Positions 1 to 8,499 of a DNA stretch of 15,588 bases are shown in pieces; position 1 is the first letter of the stretch; each line of letters opens with the position of its first letter. Source of the stretch: Faecalimonas sp. (GTDB lineage: Bacteria > Bacillota > Clostridia > Lachnospirales > Lachnospiraceae); the NCBI GenBank assembly GCA_020024645.1, contig JAHHTN010000047.1, positions 1 to 15,588 on the forward strand. Reading direction: 5' to 3'. Below the pieces are notes generated by a model that saw only the letters and a list, made by a program, of their open reading frames with translations, was not told the DNA's origin and did no database searches. Made by a program: the position numbers and the translations under genes.

Positions 1-14
1 TGATAATACTTGAT

Positions 15-44
15 TTCATATGTGCAATATGTGAAAATGATAAT
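15..44 (+). promoter_or_regulatory. weak candidate promoter for pepD
   Basis: A -10-like GATAAT lies at 39-44 and a -35-like TTCATA (4 of 6 consensus bases) at 15-20, with an 18-base spacer. Between them the 7-mer ATATGTG occurs twice (18-24 and 27-33), nine bases apart, which could be a small operator. The -35 is poor and the upstream context is cut off by the window edge, so this is only a candidate. Confidence 0.3.
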
Positions 45-73
45 AGAAAAAATTAGTAAGGAAGGGAAGAAAA

Positions 74-1522
74 ATGGCATTAGAAAATTTAGAACCAAAA
101 GAAGTATTTTATTATTTTGAGGAATTAACAAAAATTCCAAGGGGAACATATAACACTAAAGCGGTCAGTGATTATTGTGTGAATTTTGCAAAAGAATTAG
201 GGCTTGAATATATACAAGATCAAGCAAATAATGTCATTATAAAAAAGGCTGGTACGAAAGGGTACGAAGAATCAGAACCTGTCATTATCCAAGGACATTT
301 AGATATGGTTTGCGAAAAAATTCAAGGCTCTACACATGATTTTATGAAAGACCCGCTAGATGTTTATGAAGAGGATGGATTTGTACAGGCGAGGGGAACA
401 ACACTTGGCGGAGATGATGGTATTGCAATCGCTTATGCAATGACGATACTTGCTAGTAATGAATTGGAACATCCTCCTATAGAAGCAGTATTTACTGTGG
501 ATGAAGAGGAAGGGATGGGAGGAGCTAATGCGATTGATTTATCTGTGTTAAAGGGACGCATGTTGTTGAATCTTGATTCTGATCTGGAAGGAACAATTGT
601 TGCAGGTTGTGAAGGTGGTTGTGAAAATGTGGTTTGTATACCTATTGAAAGAGAAGAAAAAGAAGGAACCGTATTGACTATTTCTGTTGATGGACTAAGA
701 GGTGGACATTCGGGGTTAGAAATTCATGAGCAGCATGGTAATGCGAATAAATTAATGGGTAGATTGTTAATGACATTAGCAGCAGAGAAAGTGGAGTTTT
801 CCCTTGTTCAAATAGATGGTGGTTCAAAACCAAATGTAATTACATCTTTTGGGGAAAGTAAGATTGTTCTCTGCCCTTCAGAAGCGGAGAAAGCAAAAGA
901 AATCTTACAGGAGAGTACGGATATATTAAAGGCGGAATTCGGACAGGATGAATCTGATTTATCAGTTATAGTTTCTGAAGAACCAAACCAAAAAGTTTGT
1001 GCGATGACAACTGAAAGTAAGAAAAAAGTTATTTTCCTTGTGACAGCAACTCCAGATGGAGTGCAATGTTTCAGCAGAAACATTAAAGGACTTGTGGAGA
1101 CTTCATTAAATTTGGGAATTGTTAAGACGGAAGAAGATCGGATTACAACAGTTTATCGTGTGAGAAGTGCTGTTAAAAGTAAAAAAGAGTATATGAAAAA
1201 AACTCTTGCAATGTGGGCGGAATTCTTAGATGGAACTTTTTCTATAGAGGGAGAATATCCAGCTTGGGCTTACAAAATAGATTCTAAAATTCGTCCGATT
1301 GTGGTGAATACATATAAGGAATTATTTGGAGTGGAACCAAAAGTAACAACGGTTCATGCAGGATTAGAATGCGGATTGTTTGCAGGAAAATTGGAGGATT
1401 TAGATTGTGTTTCACTTGGTCCAGAAATGTTAAGTATTCATTCTCCAAATGAAAAGTTGAATGTTGCTTCGACACAACGTACGTGGGAATTGATTAAAGC
1501 TATTTTGAAAAATTGTAAATAA
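74..1522 (+). CDS. pepD: aminoacyl-histidine dipeptidase (cytosol non-specific dipeptidase, M20C)
   Basis: This 482-residue protein is a PepD-type metallo-dipeptidase of family M20C, which hydrolyses a broad range of dipeptides, including Xaa-His, in the cytoplasm. The di-metal site is visible. QGHLDMVCEK supplies His75 and Asp77, LGGDDG the bridging Asp114, DEEEGMGGA the catalytic/metal Glu pair 144-145, and LNLDSD Asp168. The C-terminal HAGLECG and SIHSPNE motifs carry the histidines of the second domain. Length is typical for the family (about 480-490). There is no signal peptide. The start is set by GGAAGGGA about ten bases upstream. The gene stands 62 bases before the M23 peptidase gene and has no clear terminator behind it. 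With the S15 dipeptidyl-peptidase at the other end of the window it suggests active peptide use. Residue assignments are by recall of E. coli PepD. Confidence 0.95.
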   Translation: MALENLEPKEVFYYFEELTKIPRGTYNTKAVSDYCVNFAKELGLEYIQDQANNVIIKKAGTKGYEESEPVIIQGHLDMVCEKIQGSTHDFMKDPLDVYEEDGFVQARGTTLGGDDGIAIAYAMTILASNELEHPPIEAVFTVDEEEGMGGANAIDLSVLKGRMLLNLDSDLEGTIVAGCEGGCENVVCIPIEREEKEGTVLTISVDGLRGGHSGLEIHEQHGNANKLMGRLLMTLAAEKVEFSLVQIDGGSKPNVITSFGESKIVLCPSEAEKAKEILQESTDILKAEFGQDESDLSVIVSEEPNQKVCAMTTESKKKVIFLVTATPDGVQCFSRNIKGLVETSLNLGIVKTEEDRITTVYRVRSAVKSKKEYMKKTLAMWAEFLDGTFSIEGEYPAWAYKIDSKIRPIVVNTYKELFGVEPKVTTVHAGLECGLFAGKLEDLDCVSLGPEMLSIHSPNEKLNVASTQRTWELIKAILKNCK

Positions 1523-1533
1523 AAGATAAAAAT

Positions 1534-1564
1534 TTCATATAGAAATCATTTAGGAACATATAGT
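1534..1564 (+). promoter_or_regulatory. weak candidate promoter for the M23 peptidase gene
   Basis: TATAGT at 1559-1564 matches the -10 consensus in 5 of 6 positions. TTCATA at 1534-1539 is a 4-of-6 -35, but the spacer is 19 bases. A 5-bp inverted repeat (ATTTC 1532-1536, GAAAT 1542-1546) overlaps it. The gene could equally be read from upstream of pepD. Confidence 0.25.
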
Positions 1565-1584
1565 AATACAAAAAGGAGATTTTC

Positions 1585-2424
1585 ATGAAGGGGAAAAAAA
1601 GTGGAAATGTACTTCTTCTTGTATTACTATTTTCTTTTTTTATTATTGTAGGAAAATGCAAATTGCTTAGTGAAAGTCAGTTAAAAAGATTAGATGAAAA
1701 AACGATTCTTTCAAAAGAATTTAGAAAACAGCAATTGGACGAAAAAGTAATAAGTCTTCTCAAAGAAGAAGAGAACAAAGGGAAAATAATAGGTTTATAT
1801 TTGTTAGAAAGTAATTTTTCTAATAAAAAGTTTTTGGAAGAGGACAAAAAGAGTACTTATCAGAAATTGTACAGAAAGTGGGCTGAAAATAAAGAATGGA
1901 TACAATATAATAAAGTATGTAAAGCGATTTGGAATGACTTGAAATATTTTCCAGTTCCATTATCTTCTAAGAATAAAAAATTGACTGTTTCGTATGTAGA
2001 TACTTGGCAAGAAAAGAGAACATATGGAGGAGAAAGGGGACATGAAGGAACGGATATTATGGCAAAAGAAAATGTTGTGGGGGTATATCCGATTGTAAGT
2101 ATGACAGATGGAGTTGTTACAGAAAAAGGATGGCTTGAAAAAGGGGGATATCGCATTGGAATCACAGGAAAATCAGGGGGGTATTTTTATTATGCTCACT
2201 TAGATTCTTATAGCGATATTGAAATGGGTCAGACAATAAAAGCAGGTGAAGTGATTGGATATATGGGGAACACTGGGTACGGAAAAGAAGGAACTAGAGG
2301 GAAATTTCCGGTACATCTTCATCTAGGTATTTATTTTTATCACAAAGGAAAAGAGGTAAGTCTAAATCCATATTGGATTTTGAGATATTTGGAAAATCAT
2401 AAATTAAAATATGCTTTCTCCTAG
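1585..2424 (+). CDS. membrane-anchored M23 (LytM-type) peptidase
   Basis: This 279-residue protein has a positively charged start and one hydrophobic segment (about residues 8-23). The segment acts as an uncleaved signal anchor and places the rest outside the membrane. No proper lipobox is present, because the residue before Cys25 is Lys. Residues 30-125 are a Lys/Glu-rich helical region of unknown role. The LytM domain covers about 130-265 with all zinc-site motifs: GHEGTD (His153, Asp157), YAHLD (His205) and VHLHLG (His244, His246). Family M23 enzymes cut peptidoglycan cross-links, so this is probably a cell-wall hydrolase acting in wall turnover or division. The zinc ligands being intact argues against a degenerate, EnvC-like regulator. 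AAAGGAG lies just upstream of the ATG. The true substrate cannot be read from the sequence. Confidence 0.85.
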   Translation: MKGKKSGNVLLLVLLFSFFIIVGKCKLLSESQLKRLDEKTILSKEFRKQQLDEKVISLLKEEENKGKIIGLYLLESNFSNKKFLEEDKKSTYQKLYRKWAENKEWIQYNKVCKAIWNDLKYFPVPLSSKNKKLTVSYVDTWQEKRTYGGERGHEGTDIMAKENVVGVYPIVSMTDGVVTEKGWLEKGGYRIGITGKSGGYFYYAHLDSYSDIEMGQTIKAGEVIGYMGNTGYGKEGTRGKFPVHLHLGIYFYHKGKEVSLNPYWILRYLENHKLKYAFS

Positions 2425-2451
2425 TCAAAGCAAATAAAATTATGGTATACT
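2422..2451 (+). promoter_or_regulatory. extended -10 promoter heading the long operon
   Basis: TATACT at 2446-2451 is preceded by TG at 2443-2444 (TGnTATACT, an extended -10). A 4-of-6 -35, TAGTCA, is at 2422-2427 with an 18-base spacer. The predicted start near 2458 leaves about 19 bases of leader before the ATG at 2477. The -35 overlaps the stop codon of the M23 gene. Confidence 0.6.
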
Positions 2452-2476
2452 AAATGTCGAGATGAAGGAGGCAAAC

Positions 2477-3862
2477 ATGAATTTACCAACTAAATTTGAA
2501 GAAAAGATAAAATTGTTGATAGGAGAAGAGTTCTCTGATTATATAAAATGTTATGATGAACCAAGATTTTATGGTTTGCGTGTGAATACAAAAAAAATTA
2601 GTGTAGAGAAGTTTAAGGAAATTTGTCCGTTTGAAATCCAACAGATTCCTTGGATTGAGAATGGGTTTTATTATGATGGGGATAAAGTGCAACCTGCAAA
2701 ACATCCTTATTATTTTGCAGGATTGTATTATTTGCAAGAACCAAGCGCTATGACACCAGCTAATAGACTTCCGATAGAACCGGGAGATAGAGTATTAGAT
2801 GTATGCGCAGCTCCAGGAGGAAAAGCTACTGAACTTGGAGCAAAATTAAATGCTAAAGGTGTGCTGATTGCTAATGATATAAGTAGTTCAAGGGCAAAAG
2901 GCTTACTGAAAAATATTGAGGTTTTTGGTGTTGGAAATGTGCTTGTTTTAAGTGAAGAACCTGGAAAACTGGAGGAATATTTTCCGGAATACTTTGATAA
3001 AATTTTGATTGATGCCCCATGTTCTGGTGAAGGGATGTTTAGAAAAGATAAAAAAATGATTAAAGCATGGGAAGAACATGGTCCATCTTTTTTTGCAAAA
3101 ATTCAGAGAAGCATTGTGACACAGGCTGCAAGAATGTTAAAGCCAGGCGGAATGATTTTGTATTCTACGTGTACTTTTGATGTAGAGGAAAATGAAGGAA
3201 CGATTGAGTATTTATTAAAAGAATATCCTGAATTTTTTTTAAAGGATATTGTGCCATATGAGGGGTTTGCCGAAGGAATGCCAGAAGTTACAGAGAGTAA
3301 ATCACAGGAGTTCAAAAAAACAGTTCGTATCTGGCCACATAAGATGCATGGAGAAGGACATTATCTTGCTCTGTTACAAAAAGGAGAAAAAAGAAAAGAA
3401 GATACTGCAGTCAAAGTCCAGAAAAGAGTCAAAAAGGTTCCATTAGAATTGGAAATATTTTTCCGGGAAGTGACATGGGAAATGGACTGGAGTAGATTAG
3501 AAATTCATGGAGAAAAAGTGTACTATATGCCAGAAGGATTGCCAGACGTGAAAGGAATACGGTTTTTAAGAACAGGATTATATTTAGGTGATGTGAAAAA
3601 GAACCGTTTTGAGCCTACGCAAGCGTTTGCCATGTGCCTGAAAAAAGATGAATATGCACATACAATTTCTTTGGCCGCAGATGATGAAAGAGTGATAAAA
3701 TATTTAAAAGGGGAGACACTTGAGGTTGACGATTTAGTTTCAGCTAAACAAAAAGGATGGCATTTGATTTGTCTAGAAGATTATCCTTTGGGATGGGGTA
3801 AACTGTCAAATGGAACACTAAAGAATAAATATTTGCCTGGATGGAGATGGCAATCAGCATGA
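2477..3862 (+). CDS. rsmF: RsmF-type 16S rRNA m5C methyltransferase (NOL1/NOP2/Sun family)
   Basis: This 461-residue enzyme transfers methyl groups from S-adenosylmethionine to C5 of cytidines in 16S rRNA. The SAM-binding motif DVCAAPGGK spans residues 108-116. Motif IV, IDAPCSGEGMF, carries Cys182, and motif VI, YSTCTF, carries the catalytic Cys232. An N-terminal RNA-binding part comes first. The C-terminal 150 or so residues fit the PUA-like RNA-binding extension of RsmF proteins. An in-frame ATG at 2462 lies upstream of the AAGGAGG (2465-2471) and only a few bases after the predicted transcription start. The ATG at 2477, five bases after AAGGAGG, is therefore preferred. The stop overlaps the next start as ATGA. 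The exact cytidines modified (C1407 in E. coli; more in some other bacteria) cannot be told from this sequence. Confidence 0.9.
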   Translation: MNLPTKFEEKIKLLIGEEFSDYIKCYDEPRFYGLRVNTKKISVEKFKEICPFEIQQIPWIENGFYYDGDKVQPAKHPYYFAGLYYLQEPSAMTPANRLPIEPGDRVLDVCAAPGGKATELGAKLNAKGVLIANDISSSRAKGLLKNIEVFGVGNVLVLSEEPGKLEEYFPEYFDKILIDAPCSGEGMFRKDKKMIKAWEEHGPSFFAKIQRSIVTQAARMLKPGGMILYSTCTFDVEENEGTIEYLLKEYPEFFLKDIVPYEGFAEGMPEVTESKSQEFKKTVRIWPHKMHGEGHYLALLQKGEKRKEDTAVKVQKRVKKVPLELEIFFREVTWEMDWSRLEIHGEKVYYMPEGLPDVKGIRFLRTGLYLGDVKKNRFEPTQAFAMCLKKDEYAHTISLAADDERVIKYLKGETLEVDDLVSAKQKGWHLICLEDYPLGWGKLSNGTLKNKYLPGWRWQSA

Positions 3863-4563
3863 TAAGATTAGATAAATATTTGTGTGAAATGAGTGTGGGA
3901 ACACGCTCGGAAGTAAAAAAATATATCCGACAAGGGCGAATTACAGTAGACGGAAAAAAAGTAGTCAAACCAGAAGAAAAAATAGATGAACAATCGCAAC
4001 AAGTTAGCATGGATAATCAGTTAATTGGGTATGAAGAGTTTGAATACTATATGCTTTATAAACCGGCTGGAGTTGTATCTGCTACAGTAGACAAAAAAGA
4101 AAAAACAGTGCTGGATTTAATTATTGACAAAAAACGTAAAGATTTATTTCCAGTAGGAAGACTTGACAAAGATACGGAAGGACTTCTTTTGATTACAAAT
4201 GACGGAGAAATGGCTCATCGTTTGCTTGCACCTAAAAAGCATGTTAATAAGACCTACTATGCAAAAGTAAAGGGGAGAGTAACAGAACAGGAAATACAAC
4301 TATTTTCAATAGGTTTTTCAATTGGGAATAATGAATATGCCAAACCATCTGTATTAAGAATTTTAAAATCAGGAGAAATTTCAGAGATAGAATTAATTTT
4401 ACAGGAAGGGAAATTTCATCAAGTGAAAAGAATGTTTCGAGCTGTAGGAATGGAAGTCATTTATTTAAAACGGATTTCTATGGGAAGCCTTGTGCTAGAT
4501 GAAAGTCTGCAGAAAGGGGAATATAGGCGATTGACAAAGAAAGAGGTTGAACAGTTATGTTAG
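3859..4563 (+). CDS. rsuA: RsuA-family 16S rRNA pseudouridine synthase
   Basis: This is a 234-residue RNA pseudouridine synthase. An N-terminal S4 RNA-binding domain (RLDKYL...GRITVDG, residues 2-60) is followed by the catalytic domain. That domain has the GRLDKDTEGLL motif with catalytic Asp103, and GKFHQVKRM, typical of the RsuA/RluB/RluE branch. RsuA isomerises U516 in the 16S rRNA decoding region, and most single-copy Firmicute members are named for that. RluB or RluE specificity cannot be excluded. The frame is also open from ATG 3841 and 3847. ATG 3859 is chosen because it forms the classic ATGA overlap with rsmF and because family members start MxRLDKYL. Tight coupling to rsmF suggests the two 16S enzymes are made together. 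Confidence 0.88.
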   Translation: MIRLDKYLCEMSVGTRSEVKKYIRQGRITVDGKKVVKPEEKIDEQSQQVSMDNQLIGYEEFEYYMLYKPAGVVSATVDKKEKTVLDLIIDKKRKDLFPVGRLDKDTEGLLLITNDGEMAHRLLAPKKHVNKTYYAKVKGRVTEQEIQLFSIGFSIGNNEYAKPSVLRILKSGEISEIELILQEGKFHQVKRMFRAVGMEVIYLKRISMGSLVLDESLQKGEYRRLTKKEVEQLC

Positions 4564-5225
4564 AAAATATGAAAGCGGTTCTGTTTGATTTAGACGGTTC
4601 GCTTGCAGATTCTATGTGGGTTTGGACAACAATTGATATGGAATATATTAAAGAGTATCAGTTGGAAGTTCCACCACATTTTTATAGAGAAATGGAAGGA
4701 AAAAGTTTTACAGAAACAGCGCAGTATTTTTTGGATGTCTTTCCTAACTTACCTTTTACTTTAGAAGAATTAAAGCAAGACTGGATAAATAGAGCATATG
4801 ATAAATATACAAAAGAAGTAAAATTAAAAGAGGGTGCGTTAGATTTTTTGAACATGTTAAAAGAGCAAGGAATTCTTATGGGAATTGCTACAAGCAATGG
4901 GAGACAGTTAGTGGAAGGATTTCTAAAAGCGAATCAAATTGAAACTTTTTTTGGAACAGTTTGGACATCGTGTGACGTATGTGCAGGAAAACCAGCACCT
5001 GATGTTTATTTAAAAGCAGCAGAGAGTTTACAAGTTTCACCAGAATATTGTCTTGTGTTTGAAGATGTCCCGATGGGAATTTTAGCTGGGAAAAATGCTG
5101 GAATGAAAGTTTGTGCAGTGGAAGACGAATTTTCCAAAGAACAAGAAAAAAAGAAGAGAGAACTAGCGGATTATTATATACAAAATTATAATGATATCCG
5201 AAAGAAAACCTATGAGGTATTATAA
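4557..5225 (+). CDS. HAD-superfamily phosphatase (beta-phosphoglucomutase-like, subfamily IA)
   Basis: This is a 222-residue haloacid dehalogenase-type hydrolase. Motif I is DLDGS with nucleophile Asp11 and acid/base Asp13. A helical cap follows at about residues 18-90. Motif II is IATSNG (Ser113), motif III is the AGKPAPD lysine (Lys145), and motif IV is VFEDVPMG (Glu169, Asp170). All catalytic residues are present, so it should dephosphorylate a small phosphorylated metabolite, perhaps a sugar phosphate. The substrate is not readable. The start overlaps the end of the rsuA gene by seven bases, with AGAGG at 4542-4546. An internal ATG at 4569 would give MKAVLFDLDG and is a possible alternative. 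Close coupling to rsuA and ygiQ may mean house-cleaning of a pseudouridine or nucleoside phosphate, but that is speculation from position only. Confidence 0.85.
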   Translation: MLENMKAVLFDLDGSLADSMWVWTTIDMEYIKEYQLEVPPHFYREMEGKSFTETAQYFLDVFPNLPFTLEELKQDWINRAYDKYTKEVKLKEGALDFLNMLKEQGILMGIATSNGRQLVEGFLKANQIETFFGTVWTSCDVCAGKPAPDVYLKAAESLQVSPEYCLVFEDVPMGILAGKNAGMKVCAVEDEFSKEQEKKKRELADYYIQNYNDIRKKTYEVL

Positions 5226-7121
5226 ATGCAACAAGAATTTTTACCAATTTCAAAAGAAGATATGCAACAAAGAGGGTGGGAACAAGTAGATTTTGTTTAT
5301 GTATCAGGAGATGCTTACGTAGACCATCCTTCATTTGGACATGCAATTATTACACGTGTTTTAGAAGCGCATGGATATAAGGTGGGTATTATTGCCCAGC
5401 CAGATTGGAAGAACAAAGAAAGTATTATGGTTTTTGGTGAACCAAGACTTGCTTTCTTAGTTTCTAGTGGGAATATGGATTCCATGGTAAACCATTATAC
5501 TGTGTCTAAAAAAAGAAGAAAAACAGATGCATTTACACCAGGAGGAGTTATGGGAAAACGACCAGATTATGCAACGGTTGTGTATAGTAACTTAATTCGT
5601 CAAGTGTATAAGAAAACTCCGATTATTCTTGGTGGAATTGAGGCAAGTCTTAGAAGACTTGCGCACTATGATTATTGGAGTAATAAGTTAAAACGTTCTA
5701 TTTTACTTGATTCCGGGGCGGATATCCTTTCTTATGGAATGGGGGAACGCTCTATTGTGGAAATTGCTGAAGCGTTGGATAGTGGTATGGCAGTTTCAGA
5801 TATTACGTATATTGATGGAACGGTATGTAAAGTGAAAAGTTTGGATTGTGTCTATGATGCGATTACATTGCAGTCTTATGATGATTTACAGCGAGATAAA
5901 TTAAATTATGCTAGAAGTTTTTACGTTCAATATTGTAATACAGATCCATTTACAGCGAAACGTCTTGTTGAGCCATATGGAGAACATTTATACATTGTGC
6001 AAAATCCACCATCGAAACCATTAAGCCAACCAGAAATGGATAGAGTATATAGTTACCCGTATATGAGAACCTATCACCCGTCTTATGAAGAGTTGGGTGG
6101 AGTTCCAGCTATTGAAGAAGTGAAATATAGTTTGATTAGTAACAGAGGTTGCTTTGGTGCCTGCAGTTTTTGTGCATTGACGTTTCATCAAGGAAGAATT
6201 ATTCAGACAAGAAGCCATGAATCTCTTATTTCTGAAGCGAAGAAATTTGTTTGGGATAAAGATTTTAAAGGATATATACATGATGTGGGAGGTCCAACTG
6301 CCAACTTTAGAGCACCTGCTTGTGAAAAGCAGTTAACTCATGGGGCTTGTAAAAACAGGCAATGTTTATTTCCAAGACCATGCAAAAATATGAAAGTAGA
6401 CCATAAAGATTATTTGCGTCTTCTTCGCAAATTACGAGAGTTGCCAAATGTAAAAAAAGTATTTATTCGTTCAGGTATTCGTTTTGATTATTTAATAGCG
6501 GATAAAGATGATACATTTTTTAGAGAACTTTGCGAAAATCATATTAGTGGGCAATTAAAAGTTGCACCTGAACATATTTCTGATGCAGTTTTGCAAAAGA
6601 TGGGGAAACCTGAGAATAGTGTTTACCAAACTTTTACAAAAAAATATAAACAGATAAATGAAAAATTAGGGAAAAAACAATTTCTTGTTCCATATTTAAT
6701 GTCATCGCATCCAGGTTCGACGATGAAAGAAGCGGTAGAACTTGCAGAATATTTGAGAGATTTGGGTTATATGCCAGAACAAGTACAGGATTTCTATCCG
6801 ACACCATCAACTATTTCTACATGTATGTACTATACAGGAGTAGACCCTCGTACAATGGAAAAAGTGTATGTACCTATCAATCCTCATGAAAAAGCGATGC
6901 AAAGAGCATTAATTCAATATCGAAATCCGAAAAATTATGATTTGGTGCTAGAGGCATTGAAAATAGCAGATAGAATGGATTTAGTTGGTTACGATCAAAA
7001 ATGTCTTATTAGACCAAGACAAAATAAACAACAACAGTGGGAAAGACCACAGAAACTACAAAATAAAAAGCCAAAGAAGAAAAAGGCAATACGAAACGTG
7101 CATAAAAAGAAAAATAAGTAG
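5226..7121 (+). CDS. ygiQ: YgiQ-family (UPF0313) radical SAM protein
   Basis: This 631-residue protein carries the radical SAM cluster motif CFGACSFC, where Cys309, Cys313 and Cys316 (CxxxCxxC) bind the [4Fe-4S] cluster that cleaves S-adenosylmethionine. A long N-terminal region of about 300 residues, seen throughout the YgiQ family, precedes it. After the barrel start comes a second cysteine-rich stretch (HGACKNRQCLFPRPC, about residues 372-386) that is also characteristic of the family and may bind metal. The C-terminus is a very basic tail of Lys and Arg. The reaction of YgiQ is not known to me. The start codon directly follows the stop of the HAD gene, with GAGG about nine bases upstream, so translation is probably coupled. 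Its setting among RNA-modifying genes is suggestive but does not prove an RNA substrate. Confidence 0.92.
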   Translation: MQQEFLPISKEDMQQRGWEQVDFVYVSGDAYVDHPSFGHAIITRVLEAHGYKVGIIAQPDWKNKESIMVFGEPRLAFLVSSGNMDSMVNHYTVSKKRRKTDAFTPGGVMGKRPDYATVVYSNLIRQVYKKTPIILGGIEASLRRLAHYDYWSNKLKRSILLDSGADILSYGMGERSIVEIAEALDSGMAVSDITYIDGTVCKVKSLDCVYDAITLQSYDDLQRDKLNYARSFYVQYCNTDPFTAKRLVEPYGEHLYIVQNPPSKPLSQPEMDRVYSYPYMRTYHPSYEELGGVPAIEEVKYSLISNRGCFGACSFCALTFHQGRIIQTRSHESLISEAKKFVWDKDFKGYIHDVGGPTANFRAPACEKQLTHGACKNRQCLFPRPCKNMKVDHKDYLRLLRKLRELPNVKKVFIRSGIRFDYLIADKDDTFFRELCENHISGQLKVAPEHISDAVLQKMGKPENSVYQTFTKKYKQINEKLGKKQFLVPYLMSSHPGSTMKEAVELAEYLRDLGYMPEQVQDFYPTPSTISTCMYYTGVDPRTMEKVYVPINPHEKAMQRALIQYRNPKNYDLVLEALKIADRMDLVGYDQKCLIRPRQNKQQQWERPQKLQNKKPKKKKAIRNVHKKKNK

Positions 7122-7137
7122 TCGGGGAGAGTGAAAA

Positions 7138-7890
7138 ATGAAAATAGCGATTATTACAGGGGCATCTTCTGGATTTGGACGAGAATTTGTACGACAAATT
7201 GATAGTTTATATAAGGAACTAGACGAAATATGGGTGATTGCTCGTAGAGTAGAAAGGTTACATGAGTTGGAAAGTAGAATAATGACGAAAATACGTGTGT
7301 TTGGTGGAGATTTGCTTGGGGAAAAAATATATAGTGAGCTTTCAGATGCACTTGCTGAACATAAGCCGAACATCAGAATGCTTGTAAATGCGGCGGGGTT
7401 TGGAAAAACAGGAACTGTAGAAGAAATTGATGAGAAAACACAATTAGAAATGATAGATACGAATTGTAAGTCTTTGACAAAAATGACGTTAATTTGTCTT
7501 TCTTATTTAGAAAAAGGAAGTCGTATCGTAAATATTGCGTCAGCAGCATCTTTTTGTCCACAACCGTCTTTTGCTGTATATGCAGCGACAAAGTCATATG
7601 TATTAAGTTTTAGCAGAGCATTATGTGCAGAATTAGAGGATAGAGATGTGTATGTTACTGCTGTTTGTCCAGGACCTGCAAAGACAGAATTTTTTGATAT
7701 TGCAGGCATGAGTGCAAATATATTAAAAAAAATGACTATGGCAAAACCTGAAAAAGTAGTTAAGCAAGCACTTTTAGATGCAAAAAACAAAAAGGAAATT
7801 TCTGTTTATGGAGGAACAATGAAAGTTGCGAGAGTTTTGACAAAGATTCTTCCACATAAAATAGTAGTGAAGATAATGAAACAATTTTAA
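7138..7890 (+). CDS. short-chain dehydrogenase/reductase (SDR family)
   Basis: This is a 250-residue NAD(P)-dependent oxidoreductase of the classical SDR type. The nucleotide-binding TGASSGFG motif lies at residues 8-14, and NAAGFG at 84-89 is the NNAG-type motif. The catalytic tetrad is visible: Asn109, Ser135, Tyr148 and Lys152 (YAATK). Arg36-Arg37 after the second strand hint at NADP(H) preference, because basic residues there usually pair with the 2'-phosphate. The C-terminus (KILPHKIVVKIMKQF) is hydrophobic and basic and may touch the membrane. The substrate is unknown. A GGGGAGAG Shine-Dalgarno lies within the 16-base gap after ygiQ, in line with membership of the operon. Confidence 0.88.
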   Translation: MKIAIITGASSGFGREFVRQIDSLYKELDEIWVIARRVERLHELESRIMTKIRVFGGDLLGEKIYSELSDALAEHKPNIRMLVNAAGFGKTGTVEEIDEKTQLEMIDTNCKSLTKMTLICLSYLEKGSRIVNIASAASFCPQPSFAVYAATKSYVLSFSRALCAELEDRDVYVTAVCPGPAKTEFFDIAGMSANILKKMTMAKPEKVVKQALLDAKNKKEISVYGGTMKVARVLTKILPHKIVVKIMKQF

Positions 7891-7908
7891 GAGGCAGGCG
7901 AAACAAAA

Positions 7909-8484
7909 ATGAAAATAGCAAAAGGAAATGCCGGTTATATACAATCAAAGAAAAAATGGGAAATTATAAAAACTTGTATCGAATTTGGTATGGTTATTAT
8001 TGTATTTCTTACAGGATATTTAACAACAAAAACAAGATTGAATTTATTGACAGTGGCAGCAGTCCTTGGTTGCCTTCCGGCAGCAAAAGCGTTAGTAGGT
8101 GTGATTATGCTTTTTCCTCATCAGAGTATGCAAAAGGAAAAGGTAGAAGAGATTGAGAAAAAAGCATCTAAACTTGTAAAAGCTTATGATATGATTTTAA
8201 CTAGTTATGAAAAAATTATGCCAATAGATAGTATAGTTATTTTTGAAAATGTTGTATGTGGATATGCGAGCAGTAACAAAGTAGATGTAAATAGTACAGC
8301 ATCATATATCAAAAAAATGCTTGGAAATAATAAATATGATAAAGTATCTGTGAAGATTTTTACTGATTATAAAACATATTTGACACGAGTGGAAGGTATG
8401 CAAAATACAGCAGAAGTTGAAAAAGAGGCTTCATTGGAACATGAAGAAGGAATAAAAAGAACTATATTGAGTTTTTCAATGTAA
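7909..8484 (+). CDS. unrecognised membrane protein with two transmembrane helices
   Basis: I do not recognise this 191-residue protein. It has a basic N-terminus (KKK at 14-16) and two hydrophobic segments at about 19-39 and 46-69. A charged amphipathic helix follows at 74-103 with coiled-coil-like Glu/Lys spacing. The C-terminal part, about 104-191, looks soluble and mixed alpha/beta, with alternating strands such as SIVIFENVVCGYA and KVSVKIF. By the positive-inside rule, the basic N-terminus and the Lys-rich segment after helix 2 put both ends in the cytoplasm, joined by a very short outside loop (KTRLN, 41-45). It sits 18 bases after the SDR gene and 15 before the pseudouridine synthase gene, with GAGGCAGG upstream of the start, so it is translated as part of the operon. 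No catalytic motif is evident. Confidence 0.75.
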   Translation: MKIAKGNAGYIQSKKKWEIIKTCIEFGMVIIVFLTGYLTTKTRLNLLTVAAVLGCLPAAKALVGVIMLFPHQSMQKEKVEEIEKKASKLVKAYDMILTSYEKIMPIDSIVIFENVVCGYASSNKVDVNSTASYIKKMLGNNKYDKVSVKIFTDYKTYLTRVEGMQNTAEVEKEASLEHEEGIKRTILSFSM

Positions 8485-8499
8485 AAGAGAGGAAAAAAG

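Noticed and set aside
1532..1546. Inverted repeat ATTTC/GAAAT after pepD as a terminator
   Set aside because: Only five A-T rich pairs and no T run follow, so it would not stop transcription.
1645..1665. Lipoprotein signal in the M23 peptidase (Cys25)
   Set aside because: Lys precedes the Cys, which breaks the lipobox rule; a plain signal anchor fits better.
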